A stretch of 45,289 nucleotides of DNA from Streptococcus sp. DD10. Lineage in GTDB: Bacteria > Bacillota > Bacilli > Lactobacillales > Streptococcaceae. Every line of letters begins with the position of its first letter. The first letter of the stretch is position 1. The position numbers and the translations under genes were made by a program. The notes beneath the pieces are model-generated. The model had not been told where the DNA came from. It saw only the letters and a program-made list of their open reading frames with translations, and ran no database searches. Positions 1 to 8,148 of this stretch are shown here, in pieces. Location: assembly GCF_001578805.1 (NCBI RefSeq), contig NZ_KQ969158.1, positions 213,934 to 259,222 on the forward strand, written 5' to 3'.

Positions 1-106
1 GGGTGCAGTTCATTTTGTCTCATACTCTTTTTTTAATCACACAGACGAAAATACATTTCTAGCAACAAAATCTAGTAAATTCTTGGATGGAGTAGCGGCA
101 AAATAG
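1..106 (+). pseudogene. C-terminal fragment of an unrecognised gene, cut by the window edge
   Basis: A reading frame is open from base 2 to a TAG at 104-106 and gives about 34 residues ending FLDGVAAK. It has no visible start and is cut by the window edge, so it may be the true end of an upstream gene or a decayed fragment. I do not recognise the family. It sits directly before another decayed stretch (about 127-427). Confidence 0.3.
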
Positions 107-330
107 ATAAATATGCTTAGGTGAAAATGACCAGAAAAGATCGGATAGAATTTATTGGAATAGGAGATCCGTTTCAATTTCAATTTTAAGGAAGATATTC
201 CTGACTACATTACGCAAAATCTGAAATTCCCCTTACGTCCTTACCCAAAAGAGGCGATTGGAGGCTATCTTTACTACAAAAATGATGAAAAACATCATCA
301 AAATTCGGATGCAACACATTTTTATCTAGA

Positions 331-358
331 TTTACTTGCACTTTTTTTAAAATATGAT
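331..358 (+). promoter_or_regulatory. Probable fabM promoter (TTTACT-N16-TATGAT)
   Basis: A -35-like TTTACT (331-336) and a -10-like TATGAT (353-358) are separated by 16 bases. They lie about 60 bases before the fabM start. The -35 match is weak. Confidence 0.4.
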
Positions 359-362
359 AAAC

Positions 363-379
363 TGTTTGGAAGTCAAAAT
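363..379 (+). promoter_or_regulatory. FabT-like operator near the fabM transcription start
   Basis: The 17-mer TGTTTGGAAGTCAAAAT has the TTTG-N4-TCAAA core of the FabT palindrome (roughly ANTTTGATNATCAAANT). It falls where the proposed fabM promoter would initiate. It is less symmetric than the fabT and fabK sites. Confidence 0.4.
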
Positions 380-416
380 ACTTGTTTCTTGAATGATCAC
401 TGTAAAGGAGTGCTCC

Positions 417-1208
417 ATGGAATTTAAAAATCTGCTTTATTTTGTAGAAGAAGGTCTCGCTACTATAACATTGAATCGACCAGAAGTTGCAAATGGTTTC
501 AATATCCCTCTGTGTGAGGAAATTTTAACAGCCTTATCTTTTGCAGAAAAAGATGAAACCGTTAATTTTGTATTGTTAAATGCAAAAGGGAGTGTCTTTT
601 CTGTAGGTGGGGATTTAGTTGAGATGAAGCGTGCTGTTGATGAGGATGATATCCAGTCATTGGTAAAAATCGCTGAGCTTGTCAATGAAATTTCTTATAC
701 CATGAAACACTTGCCGAAACCGGTTATTATGGTTGTCGATGGTGCTGTTGCTGGTGCTGCTGCTAATATGGCTATTGCGGCGGATTTCTGTATTGCAAGT
801 GAGAAAGCAAAATTCATACAGGCATTTGTAGGGGTTGGTTTAGCTCCCGATGCAGGTGGCTTGTATCTATTAACACGAGCGATTGGAATCAATCGTGCAA
901 CTCATTTGGTCATGACGGGAGAATCTTTAAAAGCTGAAAAAGCTTTGGAGTATGGAATCGTTTATAAACTTTGTGAATCTGAAAAATTAGAAAAGACAAC
1001 TGAACAACTGCTTAAAAAATTAAAACGTAGTTCTTCAAATTCTTTTAGAGCCATTAAAGAAATGATTTGGAAAAGTCAATTTGCTGGTTGGTCAGAGTAT
1101 GCAGAGTTAGAATTAGAGTTGCAGAAGTCTTTAGCTTTTACAGAAGATTTTAAAGAAGGAGTGCTAGCTCATGCGGATAGACGACGTCCGAATTTTACAG
1201 GGAAATAA
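417..1208 (+). CDS. fabM: FabM, trans-2/cis-3-decenoyl-ACP isomerase
   Basis: Crotonase-fold enzyme that isomerises trans-2-decenoyl-ACP to the cis-3 form, the branch point for unsaturated fatty acids in streptococci that lack FabA. The 263-residue protein shows crotonase features: an early [13 protein letters not shown] strand, the oxyanion segment around [10 protein letters not shown], and the glycine/alanine-rich [14 protein letters not shown] core. The start is taken at 417 because AAGGAG lies 7 bases upstream; an in-frame ATG at 393 has no such site. It is the first gene of the fab locus, directly before fabT, and that position is what separates FabM from a generic enoyl-CoA hydratase. 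It has its own promoter and possibly its own FabT site. Confidence 0.92.
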   Translation: MEFKNLLYFVEEGLATITLNRPEVANGFNIPLCEEILTALSFAEKDETVNFVLLNAKGSVFSVGGDLVEMKRAVDEDDIQSLVKIAELVNEISYTMKHLPKPVIMVVDGAVAGAAANMAIAADFCIASEKAKFIQAFVGVGLAPDAGGLYLLTRAIGINRATHLVMTGESLKAEKALEYGIVYKLCESEKLEKTTEQLLKKLKRSSSNSFRAIKEMIWKSQFAGWSEYAELELELQKSLAFTEDFKEGVLAHADRRRPNFTGK

Positions 1209-1241
1209 TTCTATTAGCTAATATAAAACTACAAAAAGTAC

Positions 1242-1284
1242 TTGCATTCTTAAACATTCTATGCTATACTTTGGTTGTCAAAGT
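1242..1284 (+). promoter_or_regulatory. fabT promoter with overlapping FabT operator
   Basis: TTGCAT (1242-1247), 17 bases, then TATACT (1265-1270) with an extended -10 TGC. The 17-mer ACTTTGGTTGTCAAAGT at 1268-1284 is a 6-bp-arm palindrome matching the FabT consensus. It overlaps the -10 and the start point, as expected for autorepression. Confidence 0.85.
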
Positions 1285-1318
1285 AATTTGATGAATATGT
1301 AGAAAGGGGGGCAAAGGG

Positions 1319-1753
1319 TTGGACTACCAAGAAGTAAATGGGTACTTGACAGCTATTTTTAACAATGTTTTAGTCGTTGAAGAAGCGAGTTTAAGAGGTA
1401 GCCAGTTTAAGGACGTCTCCATTAAGGAAGTTCATACAATTGACGTTATCGGAAATCAGGGACAGTCAACTCCAAGTGAGGTTGCCCGTGAGTTGATGGT
1501 GACACTGGGAACAGTGACGGCTAGTTTGAATAATCTTGAGAGAAAGGGTTATATCGAACGAACTCGTTCTGACAAAGATCGTCGTGTAGTTCATCTCACT
1601 TTGACCTCTAAAGGCCGTCTCGTTTATCGTCTACACCGACGCTTTCATAGACGGATGGTAACTCAAATTACAGACGATATGAGTCAAGAAGAAAAAGATG
1701 TCTTGTCTAAAGGTCTCATCAAGCTGCATCAATTTTTGGAGGATTTGAAATAA
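1319..1753 (+). CDS. fabT: FabT, MarR-family repressor of fatty-acid synthesis genes
   Basis: MarR-type winged-helix repressor that uses long-chain acyl-ACP as corepressor to shut off the fab genes. The 144-residue protein has the helix-turn-helix in [20 protein letters not shown] and a wing with the DxDRR signature in [14 protein letters not shown]. The start is a TTG at 1319 behind a GAAAGGGGGG ribosome site; no ATG fits the expected N-terminus MDYQ. It is preceded by a perfect FabT palindrome and its stop overlaps the fabH start (TAATG), so the two are translationally coupled. Confidence 0.95.
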   Translation: MDYQEVNGYLTAIFNNVLVVEEASLRGSQFKDVSIKEVHTIDVIGNQGQSTPSEVARELMVTLGTVTASLNNLERKGYIERTRSDKDRRVVHLTLTSKGRLVYRLHRRFHRRMVTQITDDMSQEEKDVLSKGLIKLHQFLEDLK

Positions 1754-2727
1754 TGCCTTTTGCAAAAATTACGCAGGTGGCCCATTACGTTCCAAGTCAA
1801 GTGATTACAAACAATCAGTTGTCGAAAATTATGGATACCAACGACGAATGGATAAAGAGTCGAACGGGTATTGAGCAAAGACATGTGTCAGCTAGTGAAC
1901 AAACGAGTGATTTAGCCAGTGAGGTTGCGAAGCTGTTGCTTAAAAAGTCTGGTCTTGAGGCTAGTGAACTTGATTTTATTCTGGTTGCTACGATTACACC
2001 AGATTCACTGATGCCTTCAACAGCGGCTAAGGTTCAAGCAATTATAGGTGCGCAAAAAGCTTTTGCTTTTGATATGGCAGCAGCTTGTAGTGGTTTTATC
2101 TTTGCATTGTCAACAGCTGAAAAATTTATCAAGTCTGGTCTTTATAAAAAAGGTTTGGTAATTGGGGCTGAAGTTTTTTCTAAGGCATTGGATTGGTCAG
2201 ATCGTTCAACGGCTGTACTGTTTGGAGATGGGGCAGGCGGAGTTTTGCTTGAAGCGAGTGAAGAAGAGCATTTTCTAGCTGAAAATCTCTTTACGGACGG
2301 TAGTCGTGGAGAGAGTTTATCAGTCACAGAAATGGGACTTCAATCTCCGTTTTCTGAAAGAACGGCTAGTAAACCATATTTGCAGATGGATGGACGAGCA
2401 GTTTTTGATTTTGCTATCCGAGATGTCGCAAAGTCTATTAAACAGACGATTGTGGAATCTGGAGTTGAAGCAAATGATTTAAACTATCTTCTGCTACATC
2501 AGGCTAATATTCGTATCTTAGACAAAATGTCAAAAAAAATTGGTGTTCCACGAGATAAGTTTCCGGCAAATATGATGGAATATGGCAATACTAGTGCAGC
2601 AAGCATTCCTATTCTTTTGTCTGAATGTGTGGATGATGGTCGAATTCGACTAGACGGTAGTCAAACTATCCTTCTTTCAGGTTTTGGAGGAGGGTTGACT
2701 TGGGGAACGCTTATCGTCACTATTTAA
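1753..2727 (+). CDS. fabH: FabH, beta-ketoacyl-ACP synthase III
   Basis: Starts fatty-acid elongation by condensing acetyl-CoA with malonyl-ACP. The 324 residues carry the thiolase-fold catalytic triad: Cys112 in the ACSGF context, a His in [10 protein letters not shown], and an Asn in EYGNTSAAS. The C-terminus has the usual [11 protein letters not shown]. Length is typical. The ATG at 1753 overlaps the fabT stop, so it is in the same transcript. The small acyl carrier protein gene follows after 51 bases. Confidence 0.96.
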   Translation: MPFAKITQVAHYVPSQVITNNQLSKIMDTNDEWIKSRTGIEQRHVSASEQTSDLASEVAKLLLKKSGLEASELDFILVATITPDSLMPSTAAKVQAIIGAQKAFAFDMAAACSGFIFALSTAEKFIKSGLYKKGLVIGAEVFSKALDWSDRSTAVLFGDGAGGVLLEASEEEHFLAENLFTDGSRGESLSVTEMGLQSPFSERTASKPYLQMDGRAVFDFAIRDVAKSIKQTIVESGVEANDLNYLLLHQANIRILDKMSKKIGVPRDKFPANMMEYGNTSAASIPILLSECVDDGRIRLDGSQTILLSGFGGGLTWGTLIVTI

Positions 2728-2778
2728 TCTAGGTAATCGTGTTTAAAGCACATTATAAAAAATTTTAAGGAGTCTATC

Positions 2779-3003
2779 ATGGCAGTATTTGAAAAAGTAC
2801 AAGAAATTATTGTTGAAGAATTGGGTAAAGAAAAAGAGGAAGTAACTCTTGAATCAACTTTTGATGATTTAGATGCAGATTCACTTGACCTTTTCCAAGT
2901 TATCTCAGAAATCGAAGATGAATTCGATATTCAAATCGAAGCAGAAGATAGTTTGAAAACTGTTGGCGACTTGGTTGCTTACGTAGAAGAACAAACTAAA
3001 TAA
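2779..3003 (+). CDS. acpP: AcpP, acyl carrier protein
   Basis: Acidic 74-residue carrier of growing acyl chains. The phosphopantetheine attachment serine is Ser35 in the DADSLDL motif. A clean AAGGAG precedes the ATG. It lies between fabH and fabK and is followed by a GC-rich hairpin and a FabT operator that separate it from the next transcription block. Small, charged and typical for the family. Confidence 0.96.
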   Translation: MAVFEKVQEIIVEELGKEKEEVTLESTFDDLDADSLDLFQVISEIEDEFDIQIEAEDSLKTVGDLVAYVEEQTK

Positions 3004-3011
3004 TCAGACTT

Positions 3012-3042
3012 GCGGGGGTGAGAGGTTATCTTTTACTCCCGC
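3012..3042 (+). terminator. Hairpin after acpP (terminator or attenuator)
   Basis: GCGGGGGTGA at 3012-3021 pairs with the TTACTCCCGC segment ending at 3042, closing a loop of about 12 bases, followed only by a weak TTGTTT tail. It probably gives partial termination between acpP and fabK rather than a full stop. Confidence 0.55.
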
Positions 3043-3072
3043 TTGTTTAAATGATACTTTGATATTCAAAGA
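3032..3072 (+). promoter_or_regulatory. fabK promoter region with FabT operator
   Basis: ACTTTGATATTCAAAGA at 3056-3072 is a near-perfect FabT palindrome. A candidate promoter (TTTACT 3032-3037, 17 bases, TACTTT 3055-3060 with TGA extension) overlaps it. FabT control of a second promoter at fabK is known in pneumococcus; the exact promoter hexamers are inferred. Confidence 0.7.
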
Positions 3073-3122
3073 AATCAGGGATATCGAAGTATTCTTTAAG
3101 CGAATAAGAAAATGGAGGCTTT

Positions 3123-4097
3123 ATGCAAACACGTATTACAGAATTACTCAATATTAAATACCCTATATTCCAAGGAGGTATGGCCTGGGTTGCTGACGGC
3201 GATTTAGCTGGTGCAGTTTCTAAGGCTGGTGGTTTAGGCATTATTGGGGGAGGAAATGCTCCTAAGGAAGTGGTAAAAGCCAATATTGATAAGATAAAAA
3301 CTTTAACGGATAAACCTTTTGGGGTCAATATTATGCTTCTTTCACCATTTGTTGAGGATATTGTAGATTTGGTGATTGAAGAAGGGGTTAAGGTAGTTAC
3401 GACTGGATCAGGAAATCCTAGTAAATACATGAGTCGTTTCCATGAAGCAGGAATCACGGTTATCCCAGTTGTTCCAAGTGTGGCTTTAGCTAAACGTATG
3501 GAAAAAATCGGTGCAGATGCAGTTATCGCAGAAGGAATGGAAGCGGGTGGTCATATTGGAAAATTAACCACTATGACCTTGGTGCGTCAGGTTGCTGCTG
3601 CTGTTGAGATTCCAGTTATTGCAGCAGGTGGTATTGCTGATGGAGCAGGTGCTGCAGCAGGTTTCATGTTAGGAGCAGATGCTGTTCAAGTCGGGACCCG
3701 ATTTGTAGTTGCAAAAGAGTCAAACGCTCATCCAAACTATAAGGCGAAAATATTGAAAGCACGTGACATTGATACAACTATTTCAGCGCAACATTTTGGT
3801 CACGCTGTTCGTGCTTTAAAAAATCAATTAACACGCGATTTTGAAAAGGCAGAGAATGAAGCTTTTAAACAAGAAAATCCGGATTTAACTGTGTTTGAAA
3901 ATTTGGGAGCAGGAGCCTTGGCAAATGCGGTTGTTCGTGGTGATGTTGATGGGGGATCCGTCATGGCGGGGCAGATTGCTGGTTTAGTTAGCAAGGAAGA
4001 AACTGTCGAAGAGATTCTTCAAGATTTGTATTATGGGGCCGCTGAAGTGATTCAAAAAGAAGCACAACGCTGGTCAGGAGTAGTGAGAAATGACTAA
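3123..4097 (+). CDS. fabK: FabK, FMN-dependent enoyl-ACP reductase
   Basis: Reduces enoyl-ACP in the last step of each elongation cycle; unrelated in fold to FabI and resistant to triclosan. The 324-residue TIM-barrel belongs to the 2-nitropropane dioxygenase/FabK group, with FMN-binding segments QGGMAWVADG, AAGGIADG and LGADAVQVGTRF, and the catalytic His144 in EAGGHIG. It has its own FabT-controlled promoter, and overlaps fabD by 8 bases. Confidence 0.96.
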   Translation: MQTRITELLNIKYPIFQGGMAWVADGDLAGAVSKAGGLGIIGGGNAPKEVVKANIDKIKTLTDKPFGVNIMLLSPFVEDIVDLVIEEGVKVVTTGSGNPSKYMSRFHEAGITVIPVVPSVALAKRMEKIGADAVIAEGMEAGGHIGKLTTMTLVRQVAAAVEIPVIAAGGIADGAGAAAGFMLGADAVQVGTRFVVAKESNAHPNYKAKILKARDIDTTISAQHFGHAVRALKNQLTRDFEKAENEAFKQENPDLTVFENLGAGALANAVVRGDVDGGSVMAGQIAGLVSKEETVEEILQDLYYGAAEVIQKEAQRWSGVVRND

Positions 4098-5010
4098 AAC
4101 AGCTTTTCTATTTGCAGGTCAGGGAGCTCAGTATCTTGGCATGGGGCGTGACCTTTATGACAAATATGATCAAGTTAAAGAAACCTTTCAAGAAGCTAGC
4201 CGAATCCTAGGTTATGATTTGCGAGATTTAATTGACAATGAGGAAGCTAAGCTAAACCAAACTCGCTATACGCAACCTGCTATACTAACGACCTCTGTAG
4301 CTATTTATCGCTTGTTAGAGAGTGCTGGTGTGAGGCCTGATATGGTTGCTGGTCTTTCTCTTGGAGAGTACTCAGCTTTAGTTGCAGCAGGAAGCTTGAA
4401 TTTTGAGGATGCTGTGTCGCTGGTTGCTAAAAGAGGCGCTTACATGGAAGAAGCAGCACCAGCTGGTTCAGGTAAAATGGTAGCCGTTCTTAATACAGAT
4501 GTCGCTGTTATTGAAAAAGTCTGTCAAGAAGCGTCTCACTTTGGTGTTGTAACACCAGCTAATTATAATACTCCGAGTCAGATTGTAATTGGTGGAGAAG
4601 TTTTGGCTGTTGATAAGGCAGTAGAACTGCTCCAAGCGGAAGGTGCGAAACGTTTGATTCCTCTTAAGGTTTCGGGGCCGTTTCATACAGCTCTTCTAGA
4701 ACCAGCGAGCCAAAAATTGGCAAAGGTGCTAGAAACAGTTGATTTTAGTGATTTTCTTTTTCCGGTGGTGGGAAATACAGAAGCACAAGTTATGAAACTA
4801 GAACAAATCAAGACTCTTTTAACGCGACAGGTAAAAGAACCTGTACGTTTCTATGAAAGTATCGCAGCGATGCAAGAATTAGGTATAAAAGACTTTGTCG
4901 AAATTGGACCAGGGAAAGTCCTGTCCGGTTTTATAAAGAAAATCGATAAAACAGCTTCGATATCTAATGTAGAAGACCTGGAAAGTTTGGATGCTTTTTT
5001 AGCTAGATAA
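4090..5010 (+). CDS. fabD: FabD, malonyl-CoA:ACP transacylase
   Basis: Transfers malonyl groups from CoA to AcpP. The 306-residue protein has the N-terminal FAGQGAQ motif, the nucleophile Ser90 in GLSLGEYSAL and the catalytic His in GPFHTALL. The ending FVEIGPGKVLSGFIKK is typical. Overlaps the end of fabK; fabG begins 13 bases after its stop. Confidence 0.96.
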   Translation: MTKTAFLFAGQGAQYLGMGRDLYDKYDQVKETFQEASRILGYDLRDLIDNEEAKLNQTRYTQPAILTTSVAIYRLLESAGVRPDMVAGLSLGEYSALVAAGSLNFEDAVSLVAKRGAYMEEAAPAGSGKMVAVLNTDVAVIEKVCQEASHFGVVTPANYNTPSQIVIGGEVLAVDKAVELLQAEGAKRLIPLKVSGPFHTALLEPASQKLAKVLETVDFSDFLFPVVGNTEAQVMKLEQIKTLLTRQVKEPVRFYESIAAMQELGIKDFVEIGPGKVLSGFIKKIDKTASISNVEDLESLDAFLAR

Positions 5011-5023
5011 TGATAGGATAAAC

Positions 5024-5758
5024 ATGGAATTAAAAGGAAAAAATGTTTTTATCACGGGCTCTAGCCGTGGAATTGGTTTGGCCATTGCCCATAAGTTTGC
5101 AAGTCTTGGAGCAAATGTTGTATTAAATAGCCGAACAGTTATTTCAGAGGATTTGTTAATAGACTTTTCTCAGTATGGTGTTAAAATTCTTGCTATCTGT
5201 GGAGATGTGTCTGATAATGCGGATGCAAAACGTATGATTGAGGAAGCAATTAGCGAGCTTGGATCAGTAGATATATTGGTGAATAATGCGGGTATCACTA
5301 AAGATACGCTCATGTTAAAAATGACTGAAAGCGACTTTGAAGAAGTGTTGAAAGTTAATTTGACAGGTGCTTTCAATATGACACAATCAGTCTTAAAACC
5401 GATGATAAAAGCACGACAAGGTGTTATCATTAACATGTCAAGTGTAGTTGGTTTGATGGGAAATATCGGTCAAGCTAATTATGCGGCTTCAAAAGCAGGA
5501 TTGATAGGATTTACAAAATCAGTTGCTAGAGAAGTTGCGAATCGAAATATACGAGTCAATGCTATTGCACCAGGTATGATTGAGTCTGATATGACAGCAG
5601 TCTTATCGGATAAAGTAAAGGAAGCTATGTTGGCTCAAATCCCTATGAAGCAGTTCGGACAGGCAGAACAAGTAGCGGATGTTACAGTCTTTCTCGCTAG
5701 CCAAGACTATCTAACAGGACAAGTCATCGCTATCGATGGTGGACTAACTATGCAGTGA
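5024..5758 (+). CDS. fabG: FabG, 3-oxoacyl-ACP reductase
   Basis: NADPH-dependent reduction of beta-ketoacyl-ACP. The 244-residue short-chain dehydrogenase has the cofactor motif TGSSRGIG (11-18), NNAG (87-90) and the catalytic Ser140, Tyr153 and Lys157 (YAASK). The C-terminus AIDGGLTMQ is usual. Fits the operon order fabD-fabG-fabF. A long 232-base gap with strong secondary structure separates it from fabF, unlike the tight spacing elsewhere in the operon. Confidence 0.96.
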   Translation: MELKGKNVFITGSSRGIGLAIAHKFASLGANVVLNSRTVISEDLLIDFSQYGVKILAICGDVSDNADAKRMIEEAISELGSVDILVNNAGITKDTLMLKMTESDFEEVLKVNLTGAFNMTQSVLKPMIKARQGVIINMSSVVGLMGNIGQANYAASKAGLIGFTKSVAREVANRNIRVNAIAPGMIESDMTAVLSDKVKEAMLAQIPMKQFGQAEQVADVTVFLASQDYLTGQVIAIDGGLTMQ

Positions 5759-5800
5759 GAAGTCAGAAGATAAATCGATAATAGTTGTTAAGCGCAGTCA

Positions 5801-5965
5801 TTGGAAAAGGTGGCCTAGCCATCCAAAGAGGCACTTTTCTTAAAGGTGGAAGTTAAGTTGCAGAGTTGTTCTCTGACAGGGAGAATGGATACTTTAGGTT
5901 CAATTTTTGGGAATGGAACGACAAAGTTGGTCGATTCCGGTCCTCGCCGCAAAAAGATAAGTGCC
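5801..5965 (+). ncRNA. Candidate structured cis-RNA between fabG and fabF
   Basis: Several helices can be seen by eye. TTGGA...TGGC cta GCCA.TCCAA folds at about 5801-5825. A long-range helix pairs GGCACTTTTCTT (5830-5841) with AAGATAAGTGCC (5954-5965) with one mismatch. Inside it, TTCTC/GAGAA brackets TGACAGG, and GGAAT..CGAC pairs with GTCG.ATTCC. The left arm GGCACTT can alternatively pair with upstream AAAAGGTGGCCT, giving a terminator-like hairpin ending in TTTTCTT, so two exclusive states are possible. No convincing coding capacity: an overlapping frame from 5846 runs out of register into fabF. I know no family that matches. Confidence 0.45.
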
Positions 5966-5990
5966 AAAAGAAAAGAAACAGAGGTAGAAG

Positions 5991-7223
5991 ATGAAATTAA
6001 ATCGTGTTGTCGTGACAGGCTATGGTCTTACGTCTCCAATCGGGCATACGCCGGAGGAAATTTGGGAAAACTTACGAGCTGGAAAAGCTGGTATTGCTCC
6101 TATTACTAAGTTTGATACAACAGATTTTGCTGTTCACAATGCAGCTGAAGTAAAAGATTTTCCATTTGATAAGTACTTTGTTAAAAAAGATACTAATCGT
6201 TATGACTTATACTCTCAATATGCTTTGTATGCTTCTTTGGAAGCTGTTGAAAATGCTAAATTAAACTTAGATGAGTTGAACAAAGATCGTTTAGGAGTCA
6301 TCGTTGCATCGGGTATCGGTGGGATTAAGGAAATTGAAGATCAGGTTGTTCGTCTGCATGATAAGGGGCCAAAACGTGTTAAACCGATGACGCTTCCAAA
6401 AGCTCTTCCAAATATGGCTGCTGGAAACGTGGCTATGAAGGTAGGAGCAAATGGAATATGTAAGTCTATCAACACAGCCTGTGCTTCTTCGAATGACGCA
6501 ATTGGTGATGCTTTCAGAGCAATCAAGTTTGGTTTCCAAGATGTAATGTTAGTTGGAGGTGCTGAAGCGTCAATTACTCCATTTGCCATTGCTGGTTTCC
6601 AAGCATTGACAGCTCTTTCTACGACGGAAGATCCAGCTCGTGCTTCCATTCCATTTGATAAAGAGCGAAATGGTTTTGTTATGGGAGAAGGAGCAGGAAT
6701 GCTGGTCCTTGAAAGCTTAGAACATGCTGAAAATCGAGGAGCTACAATCTTGGCAGAAGTTGTGGGCTATGGAAACACCTGTGATGCTTACCATATGACA
6801 TCACCACATCCAGAGGGGCTAGGGGCTATTAAAGCGATTAAATTGGCACTAGAAGAAGCAGACATTACTCCAGACGACGTGGCTTATGTTAATGCTCATG
6901 GAACCTCTACACCTGCTAATGAAAAAGGTGAGAGTGGTGCGATTGTTTCTGTTTTTGGTAAGGAAGTGCCAGTATCATCTACCAAGTCTTTTACAGGACA
7001 TTTACTTGGAGCTGCTGGTGCAGTGGAAGCGATTATTACGGTTGAAGCCATGCGTCATAGTTATGTGCCGATGACAGCAGGAACGACAGAACTTTCAGAC
7101 TATATTGAAGCAAATGTCGTTTACGGAAAAGGTTTGGAGCAAGAAATCCCATATGCAATCTCAAATACTTTTGGTTTTGGTGGGCACAATGCTGTTTTGG
7201 CCTTTAAACGTTGGGGAGAATAA
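5991..7223 (+). CDS. fabF: FabF, beta-ketoacyl-ACP synthase II
   Basis: Main elongating condensing enzyme, adding malonyl-ACP units. The 410-residue thiolase-fold protein has Cys164 in NTACASSNDA, His residues in NAHGTSTP and SFTGHLLGA, and the ending NTFGFGGHNAVLAF. The start at 5991 follows a GAGGTAGAAG ribosome site. Upstream is the structured gap after fabG; accB follows 6 bases after its stop. Confidence 0.96.
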   Translation: MKLNRVVVTGYGLTSPIGHTPEEIWENLRAGKAGIAPITKFDTTDFAVHNAAEVKDFPFDKYFVKKDTNRYDLYSQYALYASLEAVENAKLNLDELNKDRLGVIVASGIGGIKEIEDQVVRLHDKGPKRVKPMTLPKALPNMAAGNVAMKVGANGICKSINTACASSNDAIGDAFRAIKFGFQDVMLVGGAEASITPFAIAGFQALTALSTTEDPARASIPFDKERNGFVMGEGAGMLVLESLEHAENRGATILAEVVGYGNTCDAYHMTSPHPEGLGAIKAIKLALEEADITPDDVAYVNAHGTSTPANEKGESGAIVSVFGKEVPVSSTKSFTGHLLGAAGAVEAIITVEAMRHSYVPMTAGTTELSDYIEANVVYGKGLEQEIPYAISNTFGFGGHNAVLAFKRWGE

Positions 7224-7229
7224 ATCTAT

Positions 7230-7718
7230 ATGAATGTACATGAAATCAAGGACTTGATGGGCCAGTTTGACCAGTCTAGTTTGCGAGAATTTACTTATAA
7301 ACATGCTGGAGAGGAACTTCATTTTAGTAAAAATGAGGGGAAATTACTGACGGAACCGACTTCTCAAGTTGAAACAGCACAAGCAATTGCATCGGTAGCT
7401 GCTACACCTAATCCAGTAGGAACGACAGAAGTAATTGTAGAGGAAGTGTCAGTGTCAACACCAAATGAAGCAGTAGTAGCCGAAGGGGAACTCGTTGAGT
7501 GTCCATTAGTAGGTGTTGCTTATCTAGCTGCAGGGCCAGATAAGCCAAATTTTGTAAACGTTGGTGATGCTGTTCAAAAAGGCCAGACTCTCTTAATTAT
7601 CGAAGCTATGAAAGTGATGAATGAAATTCCTGCACCTAAAGACGGAATTATCACGGAAGTGCTAGTACAAAATGAAGAAATGGTTGAGTTTGGAAAAGGG
7701 TTGGTACGTATCAAATGA
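7230..7718 (+). CDS. accB: AccB, biotin carboxyl carrier protein
   Basis: Carries biotin between the AccC and AccDA half-reactions. In 162 residues there is an N-terminal helical part, a proline/alanine/threonine-rich linker (about 40-85) and the C-terminal biotinyl domain with biotinylation Lys128 in EAMKVMNEI. The stop overlaps the ATG of fabZ (TGATTG context), showing tight coupling. Confidence 0.95.
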   Translation: MNVHEIKDLMGQFDQSSLREFTYKHAGEELHFSKNEGKLLTEPTSQVETAQAIASVAATPNPVGTTEVIVEEVSVSTPNEAVVAEGELVECPLVGVAYLAAGPDKPNFVNVGDAVQKGQTLLIIEAMKVMNEIPAPKDGIITEVLVQNEEMVEFGKGLVRIK

Positions 7719-8137
7719 TTGATATTCAAGGGATTAAAGAAGCACTTCCTCATCGTTACCCGATGCTTCTTGTAGATCGGGTTTTGGAAGTTAGTGAAGA
7801 TACGATTGTAGCTATTAAAAATGTCACCATTAATGAACCATTTTTTAATGGGCATTTCCCTGAATATCCTGTTATGCCGGGGGTTCTTATTATGGAAGCT
7901 TTAGCACAAACAGCAGGTGTTTTGGAATTGTCCAAACCTGAAAACAAAGGGAAATTGGTGTTTTATGCTGGCATGGACAAGGTTAAGTTTAAAAAACAAG
8001 TAGTGCCGGGAGAACAATTGGTCATGACAGCTACCTTTGTTAAGCGTCGTGGAACGATTGCTGTCGTAGAGGCTAAGGCAGAAGTAGATGGGAAATTGGC
8101 TGCTAGTGGTACTCTTACCTTTGCAATTGGGAACTAA
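7715..8137 (+). CDS. fabZ: FabZ, 3-hydroxyacyl-ACP dehydratase
   Basis: Hot-dog-fold dehydratase making trans-2-enoyl-ACP, the substrate of both FabK and FabM. In 140 residues the catalytic His47 lies in [12 protein letters not shown] and Glu61 in MEALAQ. Starts inside the last codons of accB; accC follows 11 bases after its stop. Confidence 0.96.
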   Translation: MIDIQGIKEALPHRYPMLLVDRVLEVSEDTIVAIKNVTINEPFFNGHFPEYPVMPGVLIMEALAQTAGVLELSKPENKGKLVFYAGMDKVKFKKQVVPGEQLVMTATFVKRRGTIAVVEAKAEVDGKLAASGTLTFAIGN

Positions 8138-8148
8138 GGAGGTTCTCC

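Larger units (their letters stand above)
127..427 (+). pseudogene. Degenerate, frameshifted ORF before fabM, family unknown
   Basis: An ATG at 127 opens a frame that stops at a TAA around 187-189 after a low-complexity FQFQF tail. A second frame is open from 164 to 427 (about 87 codons) and contains PLRPYPKEAIGGYLYY and ATHFYLDLLALF. Joined by a frameshift near 180-188 they read like one protein fragment of about 100 residues. The second frame runs over the fabM promoter and start, so it is unlikely to be functional now. I do not recognise the family; this could also be chance reading through AT-rich DNA. Confidence 0.3.

Noticed and set aside
5846..6109. 87-codon ORF between fabG and into fabF
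   Set aside because: It overlaps the fabF start out of frame, its composition is odd, and the same bases form extensive helices; a structured RNA explains the segment better.
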